This document shows, piece by piece, positions 8,138-16,505 of a DNA stretch of 64,000 nucleotides; within the stretch, counting starts at the first letter, position 1; the number at the start of each line of letters is the position of its first letter. Both the position numbers and the translations under genes were made by a program. This DNA is from Chitinophagaceae bacterium (lineage in GTDB: Bacteria > Bacteroidota > Bacteroidia > Chitinophagales > Chitinophagaceae), in NCBI GenBank assembly GCA_016719165.1, contig JADKAJ010000002.1:248001-312000 (forward strand), in the 5' to 3' direction. The notes under the pieces were generated by a model that saw only the letters and a list, made by a program, of their open reading frames with translations, was not told the origin of the DNA and searched no databases.

Positions 8138-9250
8138 TTATAAGTTTCGTTTACGATCCCCGATTTTAGACAATATAATATTGAAAAAAATATTCCGTTG
8201 TTTCTCGCTGCTCTGGCTTATCTGTGTTGACCGTCGTATCAGGTTCTCAAAATCACTGTACAACTCTTTACAAAAGCTTTCATCACTGGTAGTAATATAA
8301 TTTAAATGGCCGTAATTTATAAAAGCAGCTTTTACAAAGTCAGTAATAACCATTATTGTATTATCTCCCAATACAACCCTGTTAAAAAAGAACTTAAAGT
8401 TGCTTTTCCGGCCCTGAGGATCTTCACCGGGTGTGAATTTACAGCCATACTCAGCCTGTTGTTGCATATGATATATCGTTTCTTCCAATGCTTCATAAAT
8501 GATTTTAATGTCGGCTGATGACTGAAAGTGCCCGGAATCTTTTGAAAACTCGATCTGTGAAATAGTGCTGTTAATACTTTCTGTATTCCACATCTCCGTT
8601 GATGGTATCCTTGAATATTTTTTTGTTAGGTCGAAACTCATCTGTTCAATATCCGTTGGCAACAGATCAAAATGAAATTGTTTTTTTTCAAAGTCGGGAT
8701 GCATCAGGTGTGTTTTCATCCAGAAATAATACCGGAAAGCGATTAGCGGACGGTAATAAAAATTATGAAAGATGGGAAGGTCCTTCGACATATAGATGAT
8801 CTCCTTCTGCATGAAATTGTTTACAGCTTCCAACTGTTCATTTAATCCTTGCAGGTATTGCCGGTAATCGTACTGATGATTATTCAGGCGGTAATCCCTG
8901 AAAAGAATTACCCCTTTTTTGGCTTCCAGTAACTGATCCAGCGAAAGATTATAATGATGGCATAGTGTTTTTGCTTCTTCCAGCACCAGCGGTGTTTCTC
9001 CCCTGATCCGCCTGTAGGCACTGTCGCTGCTTACATGCAATACTTCAGATATGGCATCTACCAGGGAAATATGTTGTGGTAATATTTCCTTAATACGCTG
9101 AAATAAAATATCCTGTGAACTGGTGGTTGGCAAATGGTTCAGGTTTGATTTTTTGAAAAAACTGCAACTTGTCTCCACAGGTTTGTAAAAGATACTTGAT
9201 TTTATGCAAATCATCAATACTGGCTGCATGGTATTTAGTAAAAACTGCAA
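8138..9250 (-). CDS. helix-turn-helix protein, Bacteroidota type (paralog B)
   Basis: Up to 370 residues and homologous over its length to the next gene: HTH with VSSDSAYRRIRGE and LVLEEAKTLCHHYN, then KDLPIFHNFYYRPLIAFRYY, and C-terminal QSSEKQRNIFF. The first 40 residues have no counterpart in the paralog, so translation may really begin later: ATG at 9214, or TTG at 9133, which best matches the paralog's start. It is the first gene of the leftward cluster HTH-B, HTH-A, DUF4197, DUF4197, and is divergent from a small barrel protein at 9330. Function is inferred as a transcriptional regulator. Confidence 0.7.
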   Translation of the reverse strand: MQFLLNTMQPVLMICIKSSIFYKPVETSCSFFKKSNLNHLPTTSSQDILFQRIKEILPQHISLVDAISEVLHVSSDSAYRRIRGETPLVLEEAKTLCHHYNLSLDQLLEAKKGVILFRDYRLNNHQYDYRQYLQGLNEQLEAVNNFMQKEIIYMSKDLPIFHNFYYRPLIAFRYYFWMKTHLMHPDFEKKQFHFDLLPTDIEQMSFDLTKKYSRIPSTEMWNTESINSTISQIEFSKDSGHFQSSADIKIIYEALEETIYHMQQQAEYGCKFTPGEDPQGRKSNFKFFFNRVVLGDNTIMVITDFVKAAFINYGHLNYITTSDESFCKELYSDFENLIRRSTQISQSSEKQRNIFFNIILSKIGDRKRNL

Positions 9251-9329
9251 ATAAGGGAAATGTTAAGGCAAAATTCAGTTTCCGGTCCGTATAATATGAA
9301 TTTAGATTGCTGTTACAAAAACAAACAAT

Positions 9330-10043
9330 ATGAAAAGAAAGCTCCGGTTCACCTCATTCCTATTCTTTACATCATTACTATGCCATGGACAGAAAAAAAA
9401 TTATATCAGTCTTGAAAGTGGTGCCTATTTTGGCAATGCCAATTCAAACCTTGAAACAGGTATGGTAAGCTCGGGTTTTGGAGATAAAGAATCGGTAAGT
9501 TTCTTAGGCCTTTTTACCATTGATACAGAGTACCCGAGAAAAAAAGCCGGCAAAACTTCTTACCGGATCAAATATGGGCACTATCTGAATAATAAGACCG
9601 CCATTGAAGCAGGTTTTGGTCTTTCATACTACGGAACTGTGGATGGATATGACTACAAGGATTTTGCACAATCCAATTATCTTACTCTTACAAGTACTAT
9701 CAACACCTTATACATCGCCTGGGTAAAAACAGATAGCCCCGGAAAAGCAGGATACGGTATCGGCCCGGCATTATCCTTATACAAACTCTCTGCAGATATG
9801 AACCGGGGTACTACCAATCAAACCAAAAATTATTTATTGCCCGGTGTCATGTTAAAAGGGTTTTGGCATTTTATTGCCCGCCCTTCGTGGTTTGTGGGTA
9901 TGGGAACAGAATTAACTGGTACCGTACCTGCTAAAATTGATGCAATAACAATTACAACACCCAGCTCAGTATCCAAATATAAATCAGCAAAGGCAGGTTC
10001 TTTTAACGGCAATACTTTTATTACAGCCGGATTCAAATTCTAA
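9330..10043 (+). CDS. outer-membrane beta-barrel protein, hypothetical
   Basis: A 237-residue exported protein with a signal peptide (MKRKLRFTSFLFFTSLLCHGQ). The mature chain alternates short amphipathic strands with Gly/Asn/Asp turns and ends in FNGNTFITAGFKF, a terminal Phe typical of outer-membrane barrels. I do not recognise a specific family. It lies 15 bp upstream of a small lipoprotein gene and probably shares its message. It is divergent from the HTH-B gene, so it could be a regulated target, but nothing in the sequence proves that. Confidence 0.6.
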   Translation: MKRKLRFTSFLFFTSLLCHGQKKNYISLESGAYFGNANSNLETGMVSSGFGDKESVSFLGLFTIDTEYPRKKAGKTSYRIKYGHYLNNKTAIEAGFGLSYYGTVDGYDYKDFAQSNYLTLTSTINTLYIAWVKTDSPGKAGYGIGPALSLYKLSADMNRGTTNQTKNYLLPGVMLKGFWHFIARPSWFVGMGTELTGTVPAKIDAITITTPSSVSKYKSAKAGSFNGNTFITAGFKF

Positions 10044-10058
10044 GTAAAAAATATAATT

Positions 10059-10559
10059 ATGAAAAATATAATGAAACTATCATCAATCGTCATCGCTTGT
10101 TTTGTTTTGTCCTTAAGTGCCTGTAAAAAAGAAACGGATACCAGTACCAGTTATCTGAGAGGTAAAGTAGATGGCGTCGCCTTCGAATGTAATTCAGATA
10201 TCCGGGCTACTACCGGGGCAGCTGGCGATGCAACTATTTTTTTTCGGGGCGATGTTTCCCCCTGGTCATTTCGATTCTATTTAGACGGACAGGGTTCTAA
10301 TATCTCGGCTGGCACTTATAATTTTCAAACGGGTATAAAACACAATGCAGTTCTCTATCAGGATATTCATGGCTATGCTGCCGGGTATTTCTGTGACATC
10401 TTTGCGCCTTGTGTATTTTACGGAAGCGGTAAAATAACCATACAGGAAATCAATAAAAAGTATATTAAAGGCACTTTTGAATATGTTACTGACTTAAGTG
10501 CTGCAACCGGCAGTTTCAAAACTGTTACCAATGGAGAATTTAATATTAAAAGAGGATAG
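10059..10559 (+). CDS. small lipoprotein, hypothetical
   Basis: A 166-residue predicted lipoprotein with lipobox LSLSAC (followed by KKE). The mature part is beta-rich: a YLRGKVDGVAFEC start typical of small Bacteroidota surface lipoproteins, and a later FYLDGQGSNISAGTYNF segment. It could also start at the second Met (10071). It sits 15 bp after the barrel gene. No function is assigned. Confidence 0.6.
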   Translation: MKNIMKLSSIVIACFVLSLSACKKETDTSTSYLRGKVDGVAFECNSDIRATTGAAGDATIFFRGDVSPWSFRFYLDGQGSNISAGTYNFQTGIKHNAVLYQDIHGYAAGYFCDIFAPCVFYGSGKITIQEINKKYIKGTFEYVTDLSAATGSFKTVTNGEFNIKRG

Positions 10560-10630
10560 AAACTGATTGACAAAAAAGGTCTTTCAATAAAATTGACTGT
10601 TTAACTTTAAAACCACTAAATCTTCCTGTT

Positions 10631-11386
10631 ATGAGAAATATATCAGTATGGGCAAAAACTCATCAATGGCCCGCAAGAATTATTATTATTCTTAGCTTCC
10701 TGTTACTTACTGCAAATGGAATAATTACAGGATTGTTACTTAAAGACATAGCGGTGACTGTCCCCGTCTTTGCACTCATTTTATCCATAATTACCTATGG
10801 CCTGGTCGTCATTTTTTATCCTAAAAAAAGGGAGAAAAGAAGATTTAGCACTACTGGTTTTTACAGAAGACAAAAAACCGGTGACTTTTTACTGGCCGCC
10901 TCTACTTTTGGCATGATCGTTTGTATCAGCAACGACAGCAATCCTGCAGCTACCTATTTTCCTTTTTTGCAGGCAGCAACCAATGCTAAATCATCATTAC
11001 CCGGGGACAGTACTGTAAAAAACTATAAATCGTTTTTGAATTTCTCCGCCTCTATGAAAAATGAAGAGGGCAAAATGCTGAAATGGAAAGAACGAAAAAA
11101 GTTGTTGAAAGAACAGGTGAAAGGCATCAAAAGATCAACTGATCTCTCAAAAGGCGAAAAAACTGCTTTGATCATTCTGTCTGTACTGGTAGCACTTGGC
11201 CTCATTTACTTAGTAACAGCACTGGCCTGCAACCTTTCCTGCAATGGCGCAGAAGGAGCAGCAATTTTGGTAGGCATTGGAGGTACTGCCGTAGTTATCT
11301 TCCTCCTGGTTCTGGCCATCAGGGGAATTACAGGCAAAAAAAAGAAACCCGTCGAAAAACCGGGATCTGATACTCCCGGTAATTAA
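10631..11386 (+). CDS. membrane protein, hypothetical
   Basis: A 251-residue protein with two N-terminal membrane spans (about 16-36 and 40-60), a basic region, a possible span at about 88-106, a long charged segment (KWKERKKLLKEQVKG) at about 150-170, and two C-terminal spans separated by a short Cys/Asn loop (ALACNLSCNG), then a Lys-rich tail. I recognise no family. It is followed by a strong hairpin terminator at 11431-11469. Confidence 0.55.
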   Translation: MRNISVWAKTHQWPARIIIILSFLLLTANGIITGLLLKDIAVTVPVFALILSIITYGLVVIFYPKKREKRRFSTTGFYRRQKTGDFLLAASTFGMIVCISNDSNPAATYFPFLQAATNAKSSLPGDSTVKNYKSFLNFSASMKNEEGKMLKWKERKKLLKEQVKGIKRSTDLSKGEKTALIILSVLVALGLIYLVTALACNLSCNGAEGAAILVGIGGTAVVIFLLVLAIRGITGKKKKPVEKPGSDTPGN

Positions 11387-11430
11387 TTTAATGGTCAACT
11401 ATACCGGTAAAATTCTAACCTGCACTTTGA

Positions 11431-11469
11431 AAAGCAGCCCTGGTTTTGGCTAAACCAGGGCTGCTTTTT
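11431..11469 (+). terminator. rho-independent terminator
   Basis: A perfect 16-bp stem (AAAGCAGCCCTGGTTT at 11431-11446, complement at 11452-11467) with a 5-nt loop is followed by Ts. The A-tract on the left arm means it could work in both directions, but only the rightward membrane-protein gene ends nearby. Confidence 0.85.
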
Positions 11470-11571
11470 ACCTTTTTTGCCGGAATTTAGCCTTCCGGGG
11501 TATATTTTAGCTTCAATAATGCCCAAAATGAAGTTTTTGTATCCGGTATAACAGATTTTGAGAAACTAAAA

Positions 11572-11635
11572 TATCTTTGCGCCGAAACAAGCAAACCGGT
11601 AAATTCATACTTTAGAAAATATTTACCGATTTTTG
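11572..11635 (+). promoter_or_regulatory. possible promoter -7 element and leader hairpin before a barrel gene
   Basis: TATCTTTG at 11572-11579 fits the Bacteroidota -7 consensus TAnnTTTG exactly, although no TTTG lies at the right -33 spacing. Just downstream CGGTAAAT (11597-11604) and ATTTACCG (11621-11628) form an 8-bp stem followed by ATTTTTG. If transcription starts near 11586, the barrel gene has a leader of about 145 nt with a terminator-like hairpin near its 5' end. The rest of the 11387-11732 gap has no gene. Confidence 0.35.
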
Positions 11636-11732
11636 AACATACAGATGGGGAGAAACCCGGAAAATCCCCCGGAAAAAGAGTACGGCGCCCATACCGAAAA
11701 GCGACACGAGTAGGTGAACCAAAAAAACTGTT

Positions 11733-12401
11733 ATGAAAAAAGTGTTATTCATTTTGGCCGTATTTGTTGTGTGCCTGCAAATCAATGGCTTTTCCCAAAA
11801 ATCAAGAGTAGGAGTTACTGCCGGTATCACCTCTGCAAACATGTACGGCGAAATAGGCGGTACCAAACTTGATGACGACAGTAAATTTGGTATCACTTTC
11901 GGAATGATCATGGATGCTCCTATCGGCAAGAGTAATTTCAGCTTTCAGCCTGGCCTGCATTATGTTCAAAAAGGCAGAACCCTGGAAAATACCAATGAGA
12001 AAAAAGACTGGATTGCGCTGCGCTATGCAGAATTGCATGCCAACTTTCTGTACAATACTAATGGTCCAAAAGGAAATTTTTTCTTAGGCGGTGGACCCAC
12101 TGTCGCCCTTGACTTCCCTTCTGCAAAAGTGATAAAAACATTAGTCAGGGACCCTGTTGAATCCGATTATTGGTTAAGAGCAGAAACAAATGTCAATTTC
12201 GGAAAAGAATCCAATTCAGATTTTAAAGGTCTTGATTACGGAGCTAACATGCTGGCCGGTTACCGTTTTAAAAGTGGCTTTTCTTTTGCTTTCAATTATA
12301 CAATCGGTCTTAGAAACCTGGTTCCGATTGAAAATGGAAGCGATAAAATAAATAATCATTGTTTCGGTCTTCGTCTTGGCTACCTGGTCAACAACAAATA
12401 A
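11733..12401 (+). CDS. PorT-family outer-membrane beta-barrel protein
   Basis: A 222-residue exported protein with a signal peptide ending in NGFSQ. The mature chain fits the Bacteroidota outer-membrane beta-barrel family (PorT-like): SRVGVTAGITSANMYG at the start, FSFQPGLHYVQKG, FFLGGGPTVALDFP and a final FGLRLGYLVNNK strand. These are small 8- to 10-stranded barrels of mostly unknown cargo. It is a single-gene unit with a long leader upstream and a hairpin terminator just downstream. Confidence 0.7.
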   Translation: MKKVLFILAVFVVCLQINGFSQKSRVGVTAGITSANMYGEIGGTKLDDDSKFGITFGMIMDAPIGKSNFSFQPGLHYVQKGRTLENTNEKKDWIALRYAELHANFLYNTNGPKGNFFLGGGPTVALDFPSAKVIKTLVRDPVESDYWLRAETNVNFGKESNSDFKGLDYGANMLAGYRFKSGFSFAFNYTIGLRNLVPIENGSDKINNHCFGLRLGYLVNNK

Positions 12402-12436
12402 AATAAATCACCGGTATTTACCGGAATTAAAACTTT

Positions 12437-12461
12437 AGCCTCACCTTCCGGGAGGCTTTTT
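12437..12461 (+). terminator. rho-independent terminator
   Basis: AGCCTC (12437-12442) pairs with GAGGCT (12452-12457) around a 9-nt loop, followed by TTTTT. It lies 35 bp after the barrel gene and directly before the lysS promoter. Confidence 0.75.
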
Positions 12462-12464
12462 GTC

Positions 12465-12495
12465 TTTGTGCCCTTAACTCTAACCTGTACCTTTG
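12465..12495 (+). promoter_or_regulatory. lysS promoter (Bacteroidota consensus)
   Basis: TTTG (12465-12468), 19 nt, TACCTTTG (12488-12495): both elements and the spacing fit the primary sigma factor consensus of Bacteroidota. The start site would be near 12502, giving a leader of about 20 nt before lysS. Confidence 0.75.
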
Positions 12496-12520
12496 CGGCT
12501 TCAAATTATTCGCATTATTC

Positions 12521-14068
12521 ATGAGTACACAACATTTGTCTGAGCAGGAACAACTGCGCCGGGAAAAACTGGCCGAGCTGATCATGATGGGGATTGAGCC
12601 TTACCCTGCTCCCTTATTTCCTGTAAATAGTAACTCTGTTTATATTAAAGCCAACTATAAAGAAGAAACCAAAGAGCAATTCCAGGAAGTGTGCCTGGCC
12701 GGCAGAATTATGAGTGTAAGAGATATGGGTAAAGCTAATTTTTGTGTGATACAGGATACCCATGGACGAATACAATTATACCTTAAAAGAGATGACATAT
12801 GTCCCGGTGAAGACAAAACACTGTATGATATTGTCTGGAAGAAATTGATGGATATCGGTGATATCATTGGGGTAAAAGGCTACGTCTTCATTACCAAAAC
12901 CGGGGAAACCTCTGTGCATGTAAAAGAACTGACGCTGCTCAGCAAATCGCTTCGTCCGTTGCCGGTTGTAAAAGAAGCAGATGGACAAACATTTGATGCA
13001 GTAACTGACCCGGAATTCAAATACCGTCAGCGTTATGCCGACCTGATCATCAACCCTGCCGTAAAAGAAACTTTTATAAAAAGAACAAAGCTGATCAATT
13101 CTATCCGTGAGTTCTTAAACAACCAGGGAGCACTGGAAGTAGATACACCTGTTTTACAGAGCATTCCGGGTGGCGCAGCTGCCAGGCCATTTATCACCCA
13201 TCATAATGCGCTGGATATTCCTTTGTACCTGCGTATTGCCAATGAACTTTACTTAAAGCGTTTGATCGTTGGTGGTTTTGACTGGGTATATGAATTCAGC
13301 CGCAACTTCCGCAATGAAGGAATGGACCGAACACATAATCCTGAATTCACCATCCTGGAGTTTTATACAGCGTATAAAGATTATTTCTGGATGATGGAAA
13401 CAACGGAGCAGTTGCTGGAAAAAGCAGCACTGGATGTTTGCGGTGTAACAGATGTAACGGTTGGCGAAAAACTAATTTCTTTTAAAGCTCCGTTTAAAAG
13501 AATCAGCATTTATGATGCCATACAGGAACATACTGGTTTCGATGTCAGTCGTATGAATGAAGAGCAACTTCGTTCCGTATGTAAACAATTACACATACAG
13601 GTGGACAATACCATGGGTAAAGGAAAACTCATTGATGAGCTCTTTGGCGGAAAATGTGAACACCATTATGTACAACCCACTTTTATTATTGATTATCCGG
13701 TTGAGATGAGCCCGCTGACCAAAAAGCACAGGGATAAGCAAGGCCTAGTAGAAAGATTTGAACTGATCATCAACGGAAAAGAAATAGCGAATGCCTACAG
13801 CGAACTGAATGACCCGATTGATCAGCGGGAGCGGTTTGAAGAACAAAGCAAACTGATGGAAAGAGGTGATGATGAAGCCATGTTCATTGATTATGATTTT
13901 CTGCGGGCACTGGAGTATGGCATGCCACCCACAGCCGGTATCGGGTTTGGTATCGACAGGCTTTGTATGTTGCTTACCAATAATGCATCGATACAGGATG
14001 TATTATTGTTCCCGCAAATGAGACCTGAAAACAGGCAGGAAGCATCAACAGAGGCAACAGAAGATTAA
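12521..14068 (+). CDS. lysS: lysyl-tRNA synthetase (class II)
   Basis: A 515-residue cytoplasmic enzyme that charges tRNA-Lys using ATP. It has an N-terminal helical/OB-fold anticodon-binding domain (about 1-150) and a class II catalytic core. Visible motifs: motif 1 around 195-220, motif 2 RNFRNEGMDRTHNPEF at 261-276, and motif 3 GIGFGIDRL starting near 473. The length is normal for bacterial LysRS. It has its own consensus promoter and is followed by a large palindromic repeat ending in a T tract that may terminate it. Confidence 0.97.
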   Translation: MSTQHLSEQEQLRREKLAELIMMGIEPYPAPLFPVNSNSVYIKANYKEETKEQFQEVCLAGRIMSVRDMGKANFCVIQDTHGRIQLYLKRDDICPGEDKTLYDIVWKKLMDIGDIIGVKGYVFITKTGETSVHVKELTLLSKSLRPLPVVKEADGQTFDAVTDPEFKYRQRYADLIINPAVKETFIKRTKLINSIREFLNNQGALEVDTPVLQSIPGGAAARPFITHHNALDIPLYLRIANELYLKRLIVGGFDWVYEFSRNFRNEGMDRTHNPEFTILEFYTAYKDYFWMMETTEQLLEKAALDVCGVTDVTVGEKLISFKAPFKRISIYDAIQEHTGFDVSRMNEEQLRSVCKQLHIQVDNTMGKGKLIDELFGGKCEHHYVQPTFIIDYPVEMSPLTKKHRDKQGLVERFELIINGKEIANAYSELNDPIDQRERFEEQSKLMERGDDEAMFIDYDFLRALEYGMPPTAGIGFGIDRLCMLLTNNASIQDVLLFPQMRPENRQEASTEATED

Positions 14069-14090
14069 ATATTCTCTTCAATTCATTTTT

Positions 14091-14225
14091 AAGAGGCTGA
14101 CTCAACAACAAACAAATTTATCACATTGAGTTTATCGAAATGCGTACAAATTTGTTTACCAATCTTTGTCATATTTCGGCTTTGCTCAATATGACAAAGA
14201 TTGGGTTTTGAGTCTGCCTCTTTTT
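14091..14225. repeat. nested palindromic repeat element after lysS
   Basis: Three nested inverted repeats occur in 135 bp: outer arms AAGAGGCTGACTCAA (14091-14105) and its near-complement (14208-14222, one mismatch); AAACAAATTT/AAATTTGTTT (14110-14119, 14148-14157); and a perfect 17-bp hairpin (14159-14175 with 14188-14204). It ends in TTTTT. The words CATTGAG...ATCGAAATG and CGGCTTTGCTCAATATGAC recall palindromic repeats scattered in Bacteroidota genomes. It could also end lysS transcription. The rest of the 14069-14410 gap shows no gene. Confidence 0.7.
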
Positions 14226-14410
14226 AATTGCACACTTAAGTAACAGCAAAGAAAGAACTGTTGCAACATCCATAAATTTTTTGTAGGTTTCAGTAACTAA
14301 ACCCAATTGTATGAAATGAGCCATAAAATTTTCGAGCTATTATACCAACCGGCGATGAAAGTTTTATGGCGAATAACATGTGGCAAATTCTCAAAAATTA
14401 AAATATACAC

Positions 14411-14758
14411 ATGAAACCGTTTATTCCTTCTAAACTTGCAGAGGTTGTATTTGCACTTGTAATAGCTTATTTCGGTTACCTGCATTTTAAAAATGCCGCT
14501 ATGATGGGTGGTATGGTTCCGGATTATTTTCCCGGTGATGGTAAAATCTGGATTTATATAACCGGTGCAGGTTTCATTTTGGCAGCTATTGCTATTCTTA
14601 CAGATATACAAAAAGTGCTGGCTTGCTATTTACTGGCGGCTGTGCTGTTAATCTTTGTCTTTACCATTCATCTAAAATCCTTTGATACCAATGCTTCAGG
14701 AGTATTAAAAGATACAGCCATGGCGATGGCGGCCATCCTGATTGGTAATAAAAAATAA
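14411..14758 (+). CDS. DoxX-like small membrane protein
   Basis: A 115-residue protein with four predicted membrane spans (about 8-26, 46-64, 69-87, 97-112). The spacing and the FGYLHFKNAAMMGGMVPDYFP loop after the first span resemble the DoxX/YphA-type family of small four-helix membrane proteins, whose biochemical role is mostly unknown. It is a single gene ended by a clear hairpin. Confidence 0.65.
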   Translation: MKPFIPSKLAEVVFALVIAYFGYLHFKNAAMMGGMVPDYFPGDGKIWIYITGAGFILAAIAILTDIQKVLACYLLAAVLLIFVFTIHLKSFDTNASGVLKDTAMAMAAILIGNKK

Positions 14759-14780
14759 TTAATGGTTAGTGGCATCTTTA

Positions 14781-14812
14781 AAAACATCCCACTCAGGCGG
14801 GATGTTTTATTA
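14781..14812 (+). terminator. rho-independent terminator
   Basis: AAAACATCCC (14781-14790) pairs perfectly with GGGATGTTTT (14799-14808) around an 8-nt loop, followed by ATTATTT. It closes the DoxX-like gene. Confidence 0.8.
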
Positions 14813-15293
14813 TTTACACAAACAAATGAAACAAGGAAAAATAAATACTTAGATATTAGTCTATTATTTAAGTTACACTACCCTTTCTATAAACAAGACT
14901 AATCTATCTGAGGTATAATAGTATCGGTCACTTTTTTTGAGAATACAATAAGAGGAAGGTATCCATGAATTCTCCATTTCTAAGTGTTTAGCATTAGAAA
15001 AAACTTATACCCTCCTTAAAACATTATACCATTTTACAATTAGAAGTACTTCTTACACAAATCATCAAAACTTAAGGCTGAAATTAAACTTAACTTAATA
15101 TTGCTCTGATAAAATAATATCCTACTTTAGGGATAGTTATTTTTAATCGAAATAACATGTTTCACATACCTTGTTACTGAAGTTTGGTTTGTATTTAATA
15201 TTAATACTGAAAATTCACGAGTAGGCAACTTAACCATCTACTATAGTATATCGCTATAGGAAACCTTATTATTTAATTCTAAAATTCAAACAC
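14813..15293. other. AT-rich gene-free region
   Basis: About 480 bp with no reading frame of convincing composition, no tRNA-like fold and no strong promoter match. It marks the left edge of an AT-rich island that runs to about 17880. A short CTATAG...CTATAG direct pair lies near 15241-15259, upstream of the fulvocin-like gene. Confidence 0.5.
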
Positions 15294-16016
15294 ATGTTAC
15301 AGAGTTTTTATCAAAAGAGGCTACTTCTAGTTAGTCTTGCTATCCTTTCCATCATTCTTCTGATTTCCTGTCAGAAAAGTAAAGATCATAACAATTCACG
15401 AAAGGAAAATAAAACTAATGAAACGGAAAATCCCATATTTACAGAAACTGAAGACTTAGACCGTTTTTATGGAAGCGAAAAAATTGAAGCGTATAATGCT
15501 ATGAGCGATAGTGCAAAATATCTCTATTGGAAAAATAGGTTAAAAGAATATATCGATTCGAATTACTTCAATTGCGACAATACTCAACTTACTGCACTCA
15601 CTGAATTAATAGACACTTTAAGCTTTGAAGTATATACAGACTCATCTACGAGAGCAGCTTTTGTTCTAAATTATTTAGAAGACTGGTTAACTGATAATGA
15701 AGCTTTACTTGACGATCACCAAGTAAGATTTGGAGATTTACTAAGCGATCCTGAGTCATCTATTGACGATCAACCACAAGGAAAGTATGCCCCTTTTGAT
15801 ATAGGAGGAGGTGAGATAGAGGGTACACCAAAATGTATCTGTAGCTTGGGCAGTTCATACACATGTAGAAAAGTGAGTGTTGGGTTTCCCTCAGGAGTTA
15901 CTGTAACTTATGGCGTCTGTGAGAGCAGTGCCCAACATAATACATGCAACACATCAAACTATGGCTGTGGGTTTTTAGGGCTATGGAGTTGCAACGGAAA
16001 CCATTGCCAATTTTAA
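15294..16016 (+). CDS. bacteriocin fulvocin C-related lipoprotein
   Basis: A 240-residue protein with lipobox LLISC (Cys26), an acidic helical middle (about 50-165), a Gly-Gly-Gly stretch at 171-173, and a C-terminal 60-residue Cys-rich domain with eight cysteines (181, 183, 191, 209, 218, 225, 233, 238). The pattern CxC...C...C, then YGCG and CNGNxC, matches what I recall of the Myxococcus fulvus bacteriocin fulvocin C and its Bacteroidota relatives. The eight cysteines could form four disulfides. It heads a four-gene operon with a TlpA-like thioredoxin, in keeping with oxidative folding of the Cys-rich tail. Whether it is toxic, or is released by cleavage near the Gly stretch, is not known. 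Confidence 0.72.
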   Translation: MLQSFYQKRLLLVSLAILSIILLISCQKSKDHNNSRKENKTNETENPIFTETEDLDRFYGSEKIEAYNAMSDSAKYLYWKNRLKEYIDSNYFNCDNTQLTALTELIDTLSFEVYTDSSTRAAFVLNYLEDWLTDNEALLDDHQVRFGDLLSDPESSIDDQPQGKYAPFDIGGGEIEGTPKCICSLGSSYTCRKVSVGFPSGVTVTYGVCESSAQHNTCNTSNYGCGFLGLWSCNGNHCQF

Positions 16017-16031
16017 ATCCCACTCAGACAT

Positions 16032-16502
16032 ATGACCATAATTGATAAATTTCTCAGTAAGACCATTCGAGTATACCAATTTACTGGAGGAGTCGTAGGA
16101 TTTATTGTTCTTACTATTTTAATAACAAATAATCGATATGAAAATTTTTGGAATGTCGCCTCTCTTATATTAGGAACTTTGTTCTTTGGATTTCATTTAT
16201 GGTTGGCATTTTTAAAAAAAGAAAAGCTTTGGATCTTTACATCTTTGATGAGTTGTGTAGTTCAAAGCTTTTACTTTTGTTCATCAAGCTTTTTTGTATA
16301 TAAATTTGTTTGTGGCTTTGGAACGATCCCGATTTTTAGACTCAGATCTTTTACTCTAATTGGGCAAAGCTATCCTTACTCAATTGTTTCAATTGGACGG
16401 ATTCAAGAAGGCAGCATTACTGGCTGGGGAATAAATGTTTTATCGCTTTTTATTCTTCTTTTCTTAACTTACCTGCTCTTAAAATATTACTTGAAAAAAT
16501 AG
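16032..16502 (+). CDS. membrane protein of the fulvocin-like cluster, hypothetical
   Basis: A 156-residue protein with four predicted spans (about 16-34, 41-60, 66-90, 130-152) and a short loop VYKFVCGFGTIP. It lies 15 bp after the Cys-rich lipoprotein and 3 bp before the thioredoxin-fusion gene, so it is part of the same message. I do not recognise the family. It is similar in size to MauE/DoxX-type redox membrane proteins but lacks a convincing paired-Cys motif. By context it could be an immunity or transport component, which is inference. Confidence 0.55.
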   Translation: MTIIDKFLSKTIRVYQFTGGVVGFIVLTILITNNRYENFWNVASLILGTLFFGFHLWLAFLKKEKLWIFTSLMSCVVQSFYFCSSSFFVYKFVCGFGTIPIFRLRSFTLIGQSYPYSIVSIGRIQEGSITGWGINVLSLFILLFLTYLLLKYYLKK

Positions 16503-16505
16503 AGT

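Noticed and set aside
11640..11730. Riboswitch in the leader of the PorT-like barrel gene
   Set aside because: GC-rich words are present, but I could not fit any known riboswitch core.
14813..15293. Small gene or RNA in the AT-rich gap
   Set aside because: No frame of reasonable composition and no stable fold or promoter pair was found.
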